Below are positions 9,179 through 17,014 of a stretch of DNA of 64,000 bases, piece after piece. The notes under the pieces were generated by a model. That model was not told where the DNA came from, ran no database searches, and was given only the letters and a program-made list of their open reading frames with translations. Source of the DNA: an uncultured Rhodocyclaceae bacterium (GTDB lineage Bacteria > Pseudomonadota > Gammaproteobacteria > Burkholderiales > Rhodocyclaceae). The stretch is from assembly GCA_907163225.1 (NCBI GenBank), contig OU015322.1, positions 930,001 through 994,000 of the forward strand, written 5' to 3'. The position numbers and the translations under genes are program-made. Numbering within the stretch: the first letter of the stretch is position 1; each line of letters begins with the position of its first letter.

Positions 9179-10282
9179 ATGGCTAATCCTCTTATCTATC
9201 TCGTTGCCGGTGCCCGGCCCAATTTCATGAAGATCGCCCCCATCGTGCGTGCCTTTCAGGTCCACGGCGGCATGGCTTTCAAGATCATTCACACCGGCCA
9301 GCATTACGACCGCGAAATGAACGATGTATTTTTTGAGGAACTCGGTATTCCTGCGCCGGATGTCTTCATGGCGGCTGGTGGCGGTAGCCATGCACAGCAG
9401 ACGGCCAAGATGATGGTGGCTTTCGAGGAGCTTTTCCAGTCGCAGCGGCCGGATGCGGTGCTGGTGGTTGGCGATGTGAATTCGACGCTGGCCTGCTCAA
9501 TTGTGGCCAAGAAGCTGAACATTCCGGTTGCTCACGTTGAGGCGGGTTTGCGCAGCGGCGACATGACGATGCCGGAAGAGATCAATCGTCTGGTGACGGA
9601 CGCCATTTCGGACTGGTTCTTTGTCACGGAGCCGAGCGGTGTCGAGCATCTGCGCCGCGAGGGCAAGGCCGAGTCGGCGATCCATTATGTCGGCCATGTG
9701 ATGGTCGATAACGTGCTTTATCAGGCTGAAAAGCTGAAGGATGTCGATCCTTCAACATTTGAAATTTCGGCAAAAATTCCGGTTGACCGCAGATATGGCG
9801 TGGTGACGCTGCATCGGCCGAGCAACGTCGATAGTGCCGCGATGATGGGGAAAATAGGCGGTGCGCTGCGCGAGATTGCGGCTGAATTGCCGCTGATCTT
9901 CCCGGTGCATCCGCGAACCCGTGCCAATCTGGAGAAATTCGGCGTCGATCTCGGGCCGAACATAACGCTGGCTGGCCCGCAGGCTTATATGGCTTTCCTG
10001 AGTTTGTGGAAGGATGCGGCCGTGGTGCTGACGGACAGCGGCGGCTTGCAAGAGGAAACGACGGCGCTCGGCGTGCCGTGCATCACGATTCGTGAGAACA
10101 CGGAGCGGCCGGTGACGGTGGATGAAGGCTCGAATGTGCTGGCGGGGACAGACCCGGTGCGCATTGTAGCTGAGGCGCGCAAGGTTCTGGCTGGCCAGGG
10201 CAAGCAGGGCCGCCGGCCGCACTTGTGGGATGGCAAGGCGGCGGAGCGAATCGTTGAGATTCTGGCCAGGGAACTTGCCTGA
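9179..10282 (+). CDS. wecB: UDP-N-acetylglucosamine 2-epimerase (non-hydrolysing), copy 1
   Basis: The product (367 aa) is a full-length WecB. It starts with 'VAGARPNFMKIAPIVRAF' (the GxRP-x-F/I-K signature) and carries 'HVEAGLRSGDMTMPEEINR', 'VHPRT' and 'LTDSGGLQEE'. It converts UDP-GlcNAc to UDP-ManNAc in the cytoplasm. The stop overlaps the ATG of the WecG/TagA gene (TGATG), so precursor supply and a ManNAc-type transferase are coupled. A second copy lies at 12707. Bases 9224-10002 are identical to 12746-13524, while the 3' part differs by synonymous changes. See the duplication entries. Confidence 0.95.
   Translation: MANPLIYLVAGARPNFMKIAPIVRAFQVHGGMAFKIIHTGQHYDREMNDVFFEELGIPAPDVFMAAGGGSHAQQTAKMMVAFEELFQSQRPDAVLVVGDVNSTLACSIVAKKLNIPVAHVEAGLRSGDMTMPEEINRLVTDAISDWFFVTEPSGVEHLRREGKAESAIHYVGHVMVDNVLYQAEKLKDVDPSTFEISAKIPVDRRYGVVTLHRPSNVDSAAMMGKIGGALREIAAELPLIFPVHPRTRANLEKFGVDLGPNITLAGPQAYMAFLSLWKDAAVVLTDSGGLQEETTALGVPCITIRENTERPVTVDEGSNVLAGTDPVRIVAEARKVLAGQGKQGRRPHLWDGKAAERIVEILARELA
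9224..10002 (+). repeat. Direct repeat A of the wecB duplication (779 identical bases)
   Basis: This block is identical to 12746-13524 by base-by-base reading, at an offset of 3522. Flanking bases on both sides differ (for example 9220, 9223 and 10003), which bounds the identical tract inside the gene. Confidence 0.93.
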
Positions 10283-11031
10283 TGAACAAACGCATTGAAA
10301 TGATGGGTTGCAAGATCGACAACCTGACAATGGAAGAAACCCTGCAGACGATTGAGGGTTTCATCCATAGCGGCAAGCCGCATCAGCATGTGGTGGTGAA
10401 TGTGGACAAGTTGGTGAAGGCCAGCCGTGACCCGGAGCTTTGCCAGATCATCAACGATTGCGCGCTGATCAACGCGGACGGTATGCCGGTGGTGTGGGCT
10501 TCGCGCCTGCTGGGCAAGGGGCTAAAGGAGCGCGTTGCTGGCGTCGATTTATTCGAGTCGTTGATGCAGCGCTCGGCCCAGAAGGGTTGGCGGGTTTTTC
10601 TACTCGGCGCTCGCGAGGAAGTGGTTTCTGGCGTCAGTACGATTTACCAGAAGAAATATCCGGGCCTGACCATTGCTGGTTACCGAAATGGCTACTGGAA
10701 GCCGGAAGAGGAAGCTGGGGTGGTCGAACAGGTGAAGGCTGCGCAGGCTGACTTGCTGTTCGTCGCCATCAGTTCGCCAAAGAAGGAACAGTTTCTCGGC
10801 AAGTATCAGGCGGAGATGAAGGTTCCCTTCGCCATGGGCGTTGGCGGAACCTTCGACGTTGCCGTCGGCAAGGTTAAACGGGCACCGGTCTGGATGCAGA
10901 ACAGCGGCCTGGAGTGGTTTTACCGATTTTTGCAGGAACCGCGCCGGATGTTCAGGCGGTATTTCATTGATGACATGGCTTTCTTCGGCTTGATGGCGAA
11001 GGAGTTGCTGGTTTCTGGAAAAAATAGATAA
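10282..11031 (+). CDS. WecG/TagA/CpsF family glycosyltransferase
   Basis: The product (249 aa) has the WecG/TagA/CpsF (GT26) landmarks: 'NADGMPVVWASRLLG', 'ERVAGVDLF', 'VFLLGAREEV', the PKKE motif in 'AISSPKKEQF', and a C-terminal 'NSGLEWFYRFLQEPRRMF'. Family members transfer ManNAc or ManNAcA from the UDP form to undecaprenyl-PP-GlcNAc. Coupling to wecB (TGATG overlap) fits use of UDP-ManNAc, and the dehydrogenase at 15508 could oxidise the donor first. Directly after the stop, in the same frame, lies a second degenerate copy of the C-terminal region (11032-11187). Confidence 0.92.
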   Translation: MNKRIEMMGCKIDNLTMEETLQTIEGFIHSGKPHQHVVVNVDKLVKASRDPELCQIINDCALINADGMPVVWASRLLGKGLKERVAGVDLFESLMQRSAQKGWRVFLLGAREEVVSGVSTIYQKKYPGLTIAGYRNGYWKPEEEAGVVEQVKAAQADLLFVAISSPKKEQFLGKYQAEMKVPFAMGVGGTFDVAVGKVKRAPVWMQNSGLEWFYRFLQEPRRMFRRYFIDDMAFFGLMAKELLVSGKNR

Positions 11032-11187
11032 CTCGCCCATGCGCACCCTTTAATGCGCAACAACGGGCTGGAATGCTTGCATCGACTGGCCTCAGAACCG
11101 CGCCGGCTGTGGAAGCGCTATCTGGTGACGAATACGCTGTTTGTTGTCGGCGCTATCAGGCAATTGGCGTTTGGCCAGACTCGATAG
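11032..11187 (+). pseudogene. Remnant of a second WecG/TagA 3' end
   Basis: Continuing in the same frame after the TAA of the upstream gene, the sequence translates as a further stretch ending at TAG 11185-11187. From ATG 11053 it reads MRNNGLECLHRLASEPRRLW and so on. This matches the terminal region of the intact protein (NSGLEWFYRFLQEPRRMFRR) but is diverged and only 44 codons long. It looks like the leftover 3' end of a neighbouring wecG-type gene after deletion or unequal exchange. A functional small protein is unlikely. Confidence 0.75.
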
Positions 11188-11226
11188 GCCTGTTATTGGC
11201 TCAGTGACTGGTTCGGGGCGAATGTT

Positions 11227-11249
11227 GCGGTCAACCGGAAATTTGTTCG
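11227..11249 (+). repeat. Dispersed GGTCAACCGG element (partial)
   Basis: This copy reads GCGGTCAACCGGAAATTTG then TTCG, matching the left half of the element. It is intergenic, between the WecG remnant and the terminator at 11290. The right half (GGCCAAAAA) is degenerate. Confidence 0.6.
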
Positions 11250-11289
11250 AAATCTGAGTTATTTCAGCAAGCACGTACCTATCATTTTC

Positions 11290-11326
11290 AGTGCGGAGAA
11301 TAGCCCGGTCATTCTCCGCACTTTTT
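11290..11326 (+). terminator. Rho-independent terminator after the wecB-wecG unit
   Basis: A perfect 12-bp stem (AGTGCGGAGAAT at 11290-11301 with ATTCTCCGCACT at 11311-11322) encloses a 9-base loop and is followed by a T run. It closes the upstream polysaccharide operon before the fic gene. Confidence 0.85.
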
Positions 11327-11373
11327 GCGGCAAATAATTTACATTGATGACGAGTAAACTCCATAATCTACGC

Positions 11374-12489
11374 ATGAATAGCGGTGATAACACATACATC
11401 TGGCAGGCCAGCGATTGGCCGGACTGGCGCTACGACCTGGCCGCCCTGGCGGAGCCACTGGCTAAGGTCAGTCATGCCCAAGGTCTGTTGCTTGGCCGCT
11501 TGGCCGACGTTGGCATGTCCTTGCGCGATCAGGCAAGTCTGGCCGCGTTGACGGAGGATGTCATCAGGACGAGCGAAATCGAAGGCGAGCGACTCGATGC
11601 CGAGTCGGTTCGTTCTTCCATTGCCCGTCGTCTGGGTGTGGATATCGGTGCGTTGGCGCCGATGGATCGCCATGTGGAAGGCGTGGTCGAGCTGGTGCTG
11701 GATGCGAGAGGACGTTGTGAGGTCGCGCTGACAATAGACAGGTTGTTCGCCTGGCATGCCGCCTTGTTCCCCACTGGCTACAGTGGCCCGTCTCAAATCC
11801 ACATCGGCGCGTTTCGGGAGGACGCTAGTGGCCCTATGCAAGTGGTGTCCGGCCCGATTGGACGCCAACGGGTTCATTTCGAGGCGCCGCCGGCAGATCA
11901 ATTGGCGCTAGAGATGGCGCGTTTTACCGAGTGGGCCAATAGCAGCACAAAAGATCATCCCATCCTGAAAGCTGGTCTTGGCCACTTGTGGTTTGTGACG
12001 CTGCATCCGTTCGACGATGGCAATGGCCGTATTGCCCGTGCGATCGGTGATTTACTGCTGGCGCGAGCCGATGGTAGTCCGCAACGTTTTTACAGTTTGT
12101 CGGCGCAGATCCAGCGCGAGCGCCGTGACTACTACGACATCCTGGAGGGCACGCAAAAAGGTTCGCTGGATGTGACGCCCTGGCTCAAGTGGTTTCTGGA
12201 AAATCTGGCTATGGCGGTCAATGCCGCACAGTTCACGGTGGATGCTGTTCTGGTCAAGACTCGCTTCTGGCAACGCTGGGCCACTGCCCCCTTGAACGAT
12301 CGCCAGATAAAGCTGCTCAATCGGCTGCTGGATGGCTTTGAGGGCAAGCTCAACAGTAGCAAGTGGGCGGCTATTGCCAAGTGTTCCCCTGACACCGCAC
12401 TGCGTGACATCAACGACTTGCTGGCCCGCGGGATTCTGCGCAAGTCAGGGGCGGGTGGTCGGAGTACCAGCTACGAGTTGAAAGCGTGA
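11374..12489 (+). CDS. Fic family protein (DUF4172-Fic)
   Basis: The product (371 aa) has an N-terminal DUF4172-like region beginning 'YIWQASDWPDWRYD' and the Fic core motif HPFDDGNGR at about residues 211-219. The catalytic His and the phosphate-binding loop are intact, so AMP transfer (or another nucleotide) onto target hydroxyls is likely. A TSEIEG sequence at about 66-71 fits the (S/T)xxxE(G/N) inhibitory helix, which places it with class II autoinhibited Fic proteins that need no separate antitoxin. ATG 11374 gives the usual short N-terminus; ATG 11347 is an alternative. It sits between the two wecB copies, behind a strong terminator, and looks like an inserted gene with no role in glycan synthesis. 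Confidence 0.88.
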   Translation: MNSGDNTYIWQASDWPDWRYDLAALAEPLAKVSHAQGLLLGRLADVGMSLRDQASLAALTEDVIRTSEIEGERLDAESVRSSIARRLGVDIGALAPMDRHVEGVVELVLDARGRCEVALTIDRLFAWHAALFPTGYSGPSQIHIGAFREDASGPMQVVSGPIGRQRVHFEAPPADQLALEMARFTEWANSSTKDHPILKAGLGHLWFVTLHPFDDGNGRIARAIGDLLLARADGSPQRFYSLSAQIQRERRDYYDILEGTQKGSLDVTPWLKWFLENLAMAVNAAQFTVDAVLVKTRFWQRWATAPLNDRQIKLLNRLLDGFEGKLNSSKWAAIAKCSPDTALRDINDLLARGILRKSGAGGRSTSYELKA

Positions 12490-12706
12490 GCGAGATGCGA
12501 ACCGAGCGCGATGGTGTTGGCGATTGGCTCAATACGGCGTGAAAAATTGCCTTATGAATATTCATTTTTGATGGAATAGTCCTGACTTTGGTCACTGCTG
12601 GTGCCGATTTTATCGCCTTGCCTCTAGCTTCCGCGCTCCCTGAACTGGACACCAAGTGCTTGCTAAACATATTGTTAACGTCTTACTCCATGGATTTCAA
12701 ATTTCT

Positions 12707-13807
12707 ATGAAAACAATCTATCTCGTTGCCGGTGCCCGGCCGAACTTCATGAAGATCGCCCCCATCGTGCGTGCCTTTCAGGTCCACGGCGGCATGGCTT
12801 TCAAGATCATTCACACCGGCCAGCATTACGACCGCGAAATGAACGATGTATTTTTTGAGGAACTCGGTATTCCTGCGCCGGATGTCTTCATGGCGGCTGG
12901 TGGCGGTAGCCATGCACAGCAGACGGCCAAGATGATGGTGGCTTTCGAGGAGCTTTTCCAGTCGCAGCGGCCGGATGCGGTGCTGGTGGTTGGCGATGTG
13001 AATTCGACGCTGGCCTGCTCAATTGTGGCCAAGAAGCTGAACATTCCGGTTGCTCACGTTGAGGCGGGTTTGCGCAGCGGCGACATGACGATGCCGGAAG
13101 AGATCAATCGTCTGGTGACGGACGCCATTTCGGACTGGTTCTTTGTCACGGAGCCGAGCGGTGTCGAGCATCTGCGCCGCGAGGGCAAGGCCGAGTCGGC
13201 GATCCATTATGTCGGCCATGTGATGGTCGATAACGTGCTTTATCAGGCTGAAAAGCTGAAGGATGTCGATCCTTCAACATTTGAAATTTCGGCAAAAATT
13301 CCGGTTGACCGCAGATATGGCGTGGTGACGCTGCATCGGCCGAGCAACGTCGATAGTGCCGCGATGATGGGGAAAATAGGCGGTGCGCTGCGCGAGATTG
13401 CGGCTGAATTGCCGCTGATCTTCCCGGTGCATCCGCGAACCCGTGCCAATCTGGAGAAATTCGGCGTCGATCTCGGGCCGAACATAACGCTGGCTGGCCC
13501 GCAGGCTTATATGGCTTTCCTGAGCTTGTGGAAAGATGCGGCTGTCGTGCTGACGGACAGCGGCGGCTTGCAGGAAGAAACGACGGCGCTTGGCGTGCCG
13601 TGCATCACGATCCGAGAGAACACGGAGCGCCCGGTGACGGTGGATGAAGGTTCCAACGTGCTGGCCGGGACTGACCCGGTGCGCATCGTGGCTGAGGCGC
13701 GCAAGGTTCTGGCTGGCCAGGGCAAGCAGGGCCGCCGGCCGCACTTGTGGGATGGCAAGGCGGCTGAACGGATTGTCGAGATTCTGGCTGCCGAGTTGGG
13801 CGCCTAA
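12707..13807 (+). CDS. wecB: UDP-N-acetylglucosamine 2-epimerase (non-hydrolysing), copy 2
   Basis: The 366-residue protein is nearly identical to the copy at 9179. It differs only at the N-terminus (MKTIYLV against MANPLIYLV) and the last residues (AAELGA against ARELA). All catalytic segments are kept, so both copies should be active. Bases 12746-13524 are identical to copy 1. After 13525 the two genes differ at many third positions without changing the protein. ATG 12707 is chosen because the homology starts there; the frame runs open to 12656. It is followed by manC after 79 bases, so it may serve the second half of the locus. Confidence 0.94.
   Translation: MKTIYLVAGARPNFMKIAPIVRAFQVHGGMAFKIIHTGQHYDREMNDVFFEELGIPAPDVFMAAGGGSHAQQTAKMMVAFEELFQSQRPDAVLVVGDVNSTLACSIVAKKLNIPVAHVEAGLRSGDMTMPEEINRLVTDAISDWFFVTEPSGVEHLRREGKAESAIHYVGHVMVDNVLYQAEKLKDVDPSTFEISAKIPVDRRYGVVTLHRPSNVDSAAMMGKIGGALREIAAELPLIFPVHPRTRANLEKFGVDLGPNITLAGPQAYMAFLSLWKDAAVVLTDSGGLQEETTALGVPCITIRENTERPVTVDEGSNVLAGTDPVRIVAEARKVLAGQGKQGRRPHLWDGKAAERIVEILAAELGA
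12746..13524 (+). repeat. Direct repeat B of the wecB duplication
   Basis: This block is identical to 9224-10002. The two direct repeats flank about 2.7 kb holding the wecG gene, its remnant, the terminator and fic. Recombination between them could delete that segment. Confidence 0.93.
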
Positions 13808-13886
13808 TTTCTGCAACCTGAGTATGCAATGCTGCACCTTTTGCCAAAAACTCATTTACTCCTAACACTTTGTTGATCTCAATTTT

Positions 13887-15326
13887 ATGACTACTCCCAT
13901 CCTCCCCGTCATTCTCTCCGGTGGCTCTGGTTCCCGACTTTGGCCGCTTTCCCGCGAGCAGTATCCGAAGCAGTTGCTACCGCTGGTTGGCGGCGAATCG
14001 ATGTTGCAGCTGACGGTTTGCCGGCTGGATGGCTTGCCCGGCATTCAGGCGCCGCTGCTGGTCTGCAACGAGAATCATCGTTTTGCCGTGGCGGAGCAGC
14101 TTCGTCAGGAGGGGCGTGAAGGAACCATCGTACTTGAGCCGGCCGGGCGCAATACGGCGCCGGCCTTGACGCTGGCGGCCTTGCTGGCGCGGCGCGATGG
14201 CGCCGACCCAGTAATGGTGGTCATGCCGGCCGATCACGTGATAATGAATGAAGCGCTGTTCCGCACTGCCGTGAGCAGCGCGGTGGAACTGGCCGCATCG
14301 GGCAAGGCGGTAACGTTTGGCATCACGCCCGATGCGCCGGAGACTGGCTACGGCTACATTCAGGTTGGCGAGGCGGTTGCGGCCCGGAGCGCGGCTTTCA
14401 TGCTGGCGCGCTTTGTCGAGAAGCCGGATCGGGCAACGGCGGAGACCTATCTGGATTCGGGCAATTATTTGTGGAACAGCGGCATTTTTGTGCTCAAGGC
14501 CTCAACGTGGCTGGATACGCTGGCCCATTGCCGGGCGGATATTCTGGAAGCCTGCCGGGCGGCGGTTGCCGAGGTGAAGACCGATGGTGATTTCGTCCGT
14601 GCACTGAAGGCCGCGTTCGAAGCCTGCCCTTCCGATTCGATCGACTATGCAGTCATGGAGCGTCTGAACCAGGGCATCACCGGCTTGCCGCAGGGCGTAG
14701 TGATTCCGCTCGATGCCGGTTGGTCGGACGTAGGTTCGTGGGATTCGCTGTGGGCGGTGCTGGACAAGGATGCTGGCGGCAACACGACGCGTGGCGACGT
14801 TATTCTGGAAGGCTGTGCGAATACGTTGGCTTTTTCCCAAAACCGCCTCGTCGCCTGCATCGGCGTCAATGACCTGATCGTGGTGGAAACCGACGATGCG
14901 ATTCTCATCGCCCAGCACGATGCGGCGCAGGATGTGAAGAAGATTGTCGATCGGCTCAAGGGTAGTCGCCCAGCCTTGACGCAGTTGCATCGCAAGGTGC
15001 ATCGGCCGTGGGGCTGGTTCGACGGCATCGATGCCGGCCAGCGCTTTCAGGTCAAGCGCATCGTCGTCAATCCGGGCGCCCAGCTTTCCTTGCAGATGCA
15101 CCACCATCGCGCCGAGCACTGGATTGTGGTGTCGGGCACAGCCAAAGTAACGCGTGGCGAGGAATATTTCCTTATTTCAGAAAACGAATCGACATATATT
15201 CCGCTGGGTGTCACACACCGGCTGGAGAATCCGGGCAAGTTGCCGCTGGAGATGATCGAAGTGCAGTCCGGCAGCTATTTGGGCGAGGATGACATCGTTC
15301 GTTTTGAGGACACCTACGGACGGTAG
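13887..15326 (+). CDS. manC: Mannose-1-phosphate guanylyltransferase / mannose-6-phosphate isomerase
   Basis: The product (479 aa) is the bifunctional type II PMI-GMP enzyme. The N-terminal nucleotidyltransferase has 'ILSGGSGSRLWPLSREQYPK' (GGxGxRLWPLSR signature), 'EPAGRNTAPAL' and 'FVEKPDRATAETYL'. The C-terminal cupin has 'HRPWGWFDGID' and the metal site 'QLSLQMHHHRAEHWIVVSG'. It makes GDP-mannose from fructose-6-phosphate-derived mannose phosphates (with a phosphomannomutase encoded elsewhere). It shows that the polymer, or another glycan of the cell, contains mannose or a GDP-mannose-derived sugar. Length and domain order are as in AlgA/CpsB. Confidence 0.95.
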   Translation: MTTPILPVILSGGSGSRLWPLSREQYPKQLLPLVGGESMLQLTVCRLDGLPGIQAPLLVCNENHRFAVAEQLRQEGREGTIVLEPAGRNTAPALTLAALLARRDGADPVMVVMPADHVIMNEALFRTAVSSAVELAASGKAVTFGITPDAPETGYGYIQVGEAVAARSAAFMLARFVEKPDRATAETYLDSGNYLWNSGIFVLKASTWLDTLAHCRADILEACRAAVAEVKTDGDFVRALKAAFEACPSDSIDYAVMERLNQGITGLPQGVVIPLDAGWSDVGSWDSLWAVLDKDAGGNTTRGDVILEGCANTLAFSQNRLVACIGVNDLIVVETDDAILIAQHDAAQDVKKIVDRLKGSRPALTQLHRKVHRPWGWFDGIDAGQRFQVKRIVVNPGAQLSLQMHHHRAEHWIVVSGTAKVTRGEEYFLISENESTYIPLGVTHRLENPGKLPLEMIEVQSGSYLGEDDIVRFEDTYGR

Positions 15327-15436
15327 TTGGGGAGAGGGAGCGAAACCTGAGCAAGAGCGAATGGTTTTCGCTAACTGAATTTTGGTTCGGCGAGTGCTCG
15401 CAGGCTGAGCGAAAATCAGTCGTAACGATTATTCGA

Positions 15437-15442
15437 TATAAT
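15437..15442 (+). promoter_or_regulatory. Possible -10 element upstream of the UDP-sugar dehydrogenase gene
   Basis: A perfect TATAAT lies about 65 bases before the start codon in the 181-base gap after manC. No good -35 hexamer is seen at the right distance, so this is tentative. Confidence 0.3.
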
Positions 15443-15507
15443 TATCGCCAGAATGCTGCAGCGCAATAGTCGCGTGCCGGCAATGGCCATCAAATTTTGG
15501 AGAAATC

Positions 15508-16788
15508 ATGTCAGTTGTTGCAGTTATCGGTCTCGGTTATGTGGGCCTGCCCCTGGTGGTGGAATTTGGCAAAACGGGCCGTACCATCGGCTTTGACATC
15601 AGCACGAGCAAGGTCGAGCAGTGTATCGCCGGTACCGATCCTTCGCGCGAGCTGGAAGATGAAGTGATGGCGCAGGCCATTCACGCCGAATACACGGCTG
15701 ACCCCAAAATGCTGGCGGAAGCTGACATCATCGTCGTTGCCGTGCCGACCCCGGTCGATGAAGCGCACATTCCCGATTTCCGCCCGCTGATCGGCGCCAG
15801 CACCTCGGTTGGCCGCAACCTGAAGCCGGGTGCCATCGTCGTTTATGAATCGACGGTTTATCCCGGTGCCACAGAGGAAATCTGCATTCCGGTGCTGGAG
15901 CGCGAATCCGGCCTGAAGTGGAAGAAGGACTTTTTTGTTGGTTATTCCCCGGAGCGCATCAACCCGGGCGACAAGGAACACACCCTGACGACCATCCTCA
16001 AAGTGGTTTCCGGCGACACACCGGAAACATTGGAAAAGGTTGCCGAACTGTACGAGCGCATCGTCAAGCCGGGCGTGCATCGCTGCCGCAGCATCAAGGC
16101 CGCCGAAGCCGCCAAGGTCATCGAAAATACCCAGCGCGACCTGAACATCGCCCTGATGAACGAGCTGGCCATCATTTTTGACCGCATGAATATCGACACC
16201 ACCGAGGTGCTGGAAGCTGCAGGCACGAAGTGGAACTTCCTGAAGTTCAAGCCGGGCCTGGTCGGCGGCCATTGCATCGGCGTTGACCCTTACTACCTGA
16301 CGCACAAGGCGGAAATGATCGGCTATCACCCGCAGGTGATCCTGGCCGGCCGCCGCATCAACGACGGCATGGCGAAGTTTGTCGCTGAGCAGACGGTCAA
16401 GCAGATGATCGCCGGCGGCAGCTACATCAAGGGCGCCCGCGTCAATGTGCTGGGCCTGACCTTCAAGGAAGACTGCGCCGATCTGCGCAACTCCAAGGTG
16501 GCTGACATTATTTCCGAACTGAAAAGCTACGGCATCGAGGTTTTTGTGCACGATCCGTCGGCAGACCCGGAGGAAGCCATGCACGAATACGGCGTGCGCC
16601 TGTTTGCCTGGGATGACATGCCGCGCGCCGATGCCATCGTCGCTGCCGTCGCACACAAGGAATACCTGGCCCTGAGCGCGGACGATCTGTCACGTCGACT
16701 GGTCAAGGACGGCTGTTTCATCGATGTCAAATCCACGTTTGACAAGGCGTCGCTCAGCGCTGCTGGCGTTCGTGTCTGGAGACTGTGA
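15508..16788 (+). CDS. tviB: UDP-N-acetylhexosamine 6-dehydrogenase (TviB/WbpO-like)
   Basis: The product (426 aa) is a nucleotide-sugar dehydrogenase. The N-terminal NAD-binding fold is 'VVAVIGLGYVGLPLVVEFG', the middle helix carries 'VIENTQRDLNIALMNELA', and the catalytic cysteine sits in 'GGHCIGVDPYYL'. The C-terminal UDP-binding domain has 'VLGLTFKEDCADLRNSK'. It resembles TviB/WbpO enzymes that oxidise UDP-GlcNAc or UDP-GalNAc twice at C6 to the uronic acid. A WecC-like role on UDP-ManNAc is also possible given the wecB genes. GGAGA lies just before ATG 15508. It supplies an acidic sugar, in line with the lyase encoded at 7191. Confidence 0.93.
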   Translation: MSVVAVIGLGYVGLPLVVEFGKTGRTIGFDISTSKVEQCIAGTDPSRELEDEVMAQAIHAEYTADPKMLAEADIIVVAVPTPVDEAHIPDFRPLIGASTSVGRNLKPGAIVVYESTVYPGATEEICIPVLERESGLKWKKDFFVGYSPERINPGDKEHTLTTILKVVSGDTPETLEKVAELYERIVKPGVHRCRSIKAAEAAKVIENTQRDLNIALMNELAIIFDRMNIDTTEVLEAAGTKWNFLKFKPGLVGGHCIGVDPYYLTHKAEMIGYHPQVILAGRRINDGMAKFVAEQTVKQMIAGGSYIKGARVNVLGLTFKEDCADLRNSKVADIISELKSYGIEVFVHDPSADPEEAMHEYGVRLFAWDDMPRADAIVAAVAHKEYLALSADDLSRRLVKDGCFIDVKSTFDKASLSAAGVRVWRL

Positions 16789-16891
16789 CCGATTTAACTG
16801 GCGTTTAACAATTGCTTAATGAAACTGGAATAAACTCTCTGCATGATTGTTTTGATCGGTAGCTAGCCCCTCCTGACAACGGGTTTCAAAC

Positions 16892-16937
16892 ATTCGCGGC
16901 ATATTTTCCCCGAGGAAAAATGCCGCGAATATTTTTG
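16892..16937 (+). terminator. Hairpin terminator after the dehydrogenase gene
   Basis: The arms ATTCGCGGCAT (from 16892) and ATGCCGCGAAT (to 16930) form an 11-bp stem. The pairing continues inward through TTTTCC/GGAAAA around a short loop. The hairpin is followed by ATTTTTGG. It lies in the 226-base gap between the dehydrogenase and wcaJ genes. Confidence 0.8.
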
Positions 16938-17014
16938 GTTTTGGGAGAAATTTTGGCTGGTGTGGCCATGTTGACCGCCGGTCCCTGTCCAGTTGCATTT
17001 TGCAGAATCGAACC

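Noticed and set aside
12600-12680. Possible insertion-sequence end in the gap before the second wecB
   Set aside because: The sequence CTGAACTGGACACC resembles some IS3-family ends, but there is no transposase, no second end and no target duplication.
15511-16656. Minus-strand frame of 381 codons
   Set aside because: It is a mirror of the UDP-sugar dehydrogenase gene, which has all its motifs; the mirror frame has none.
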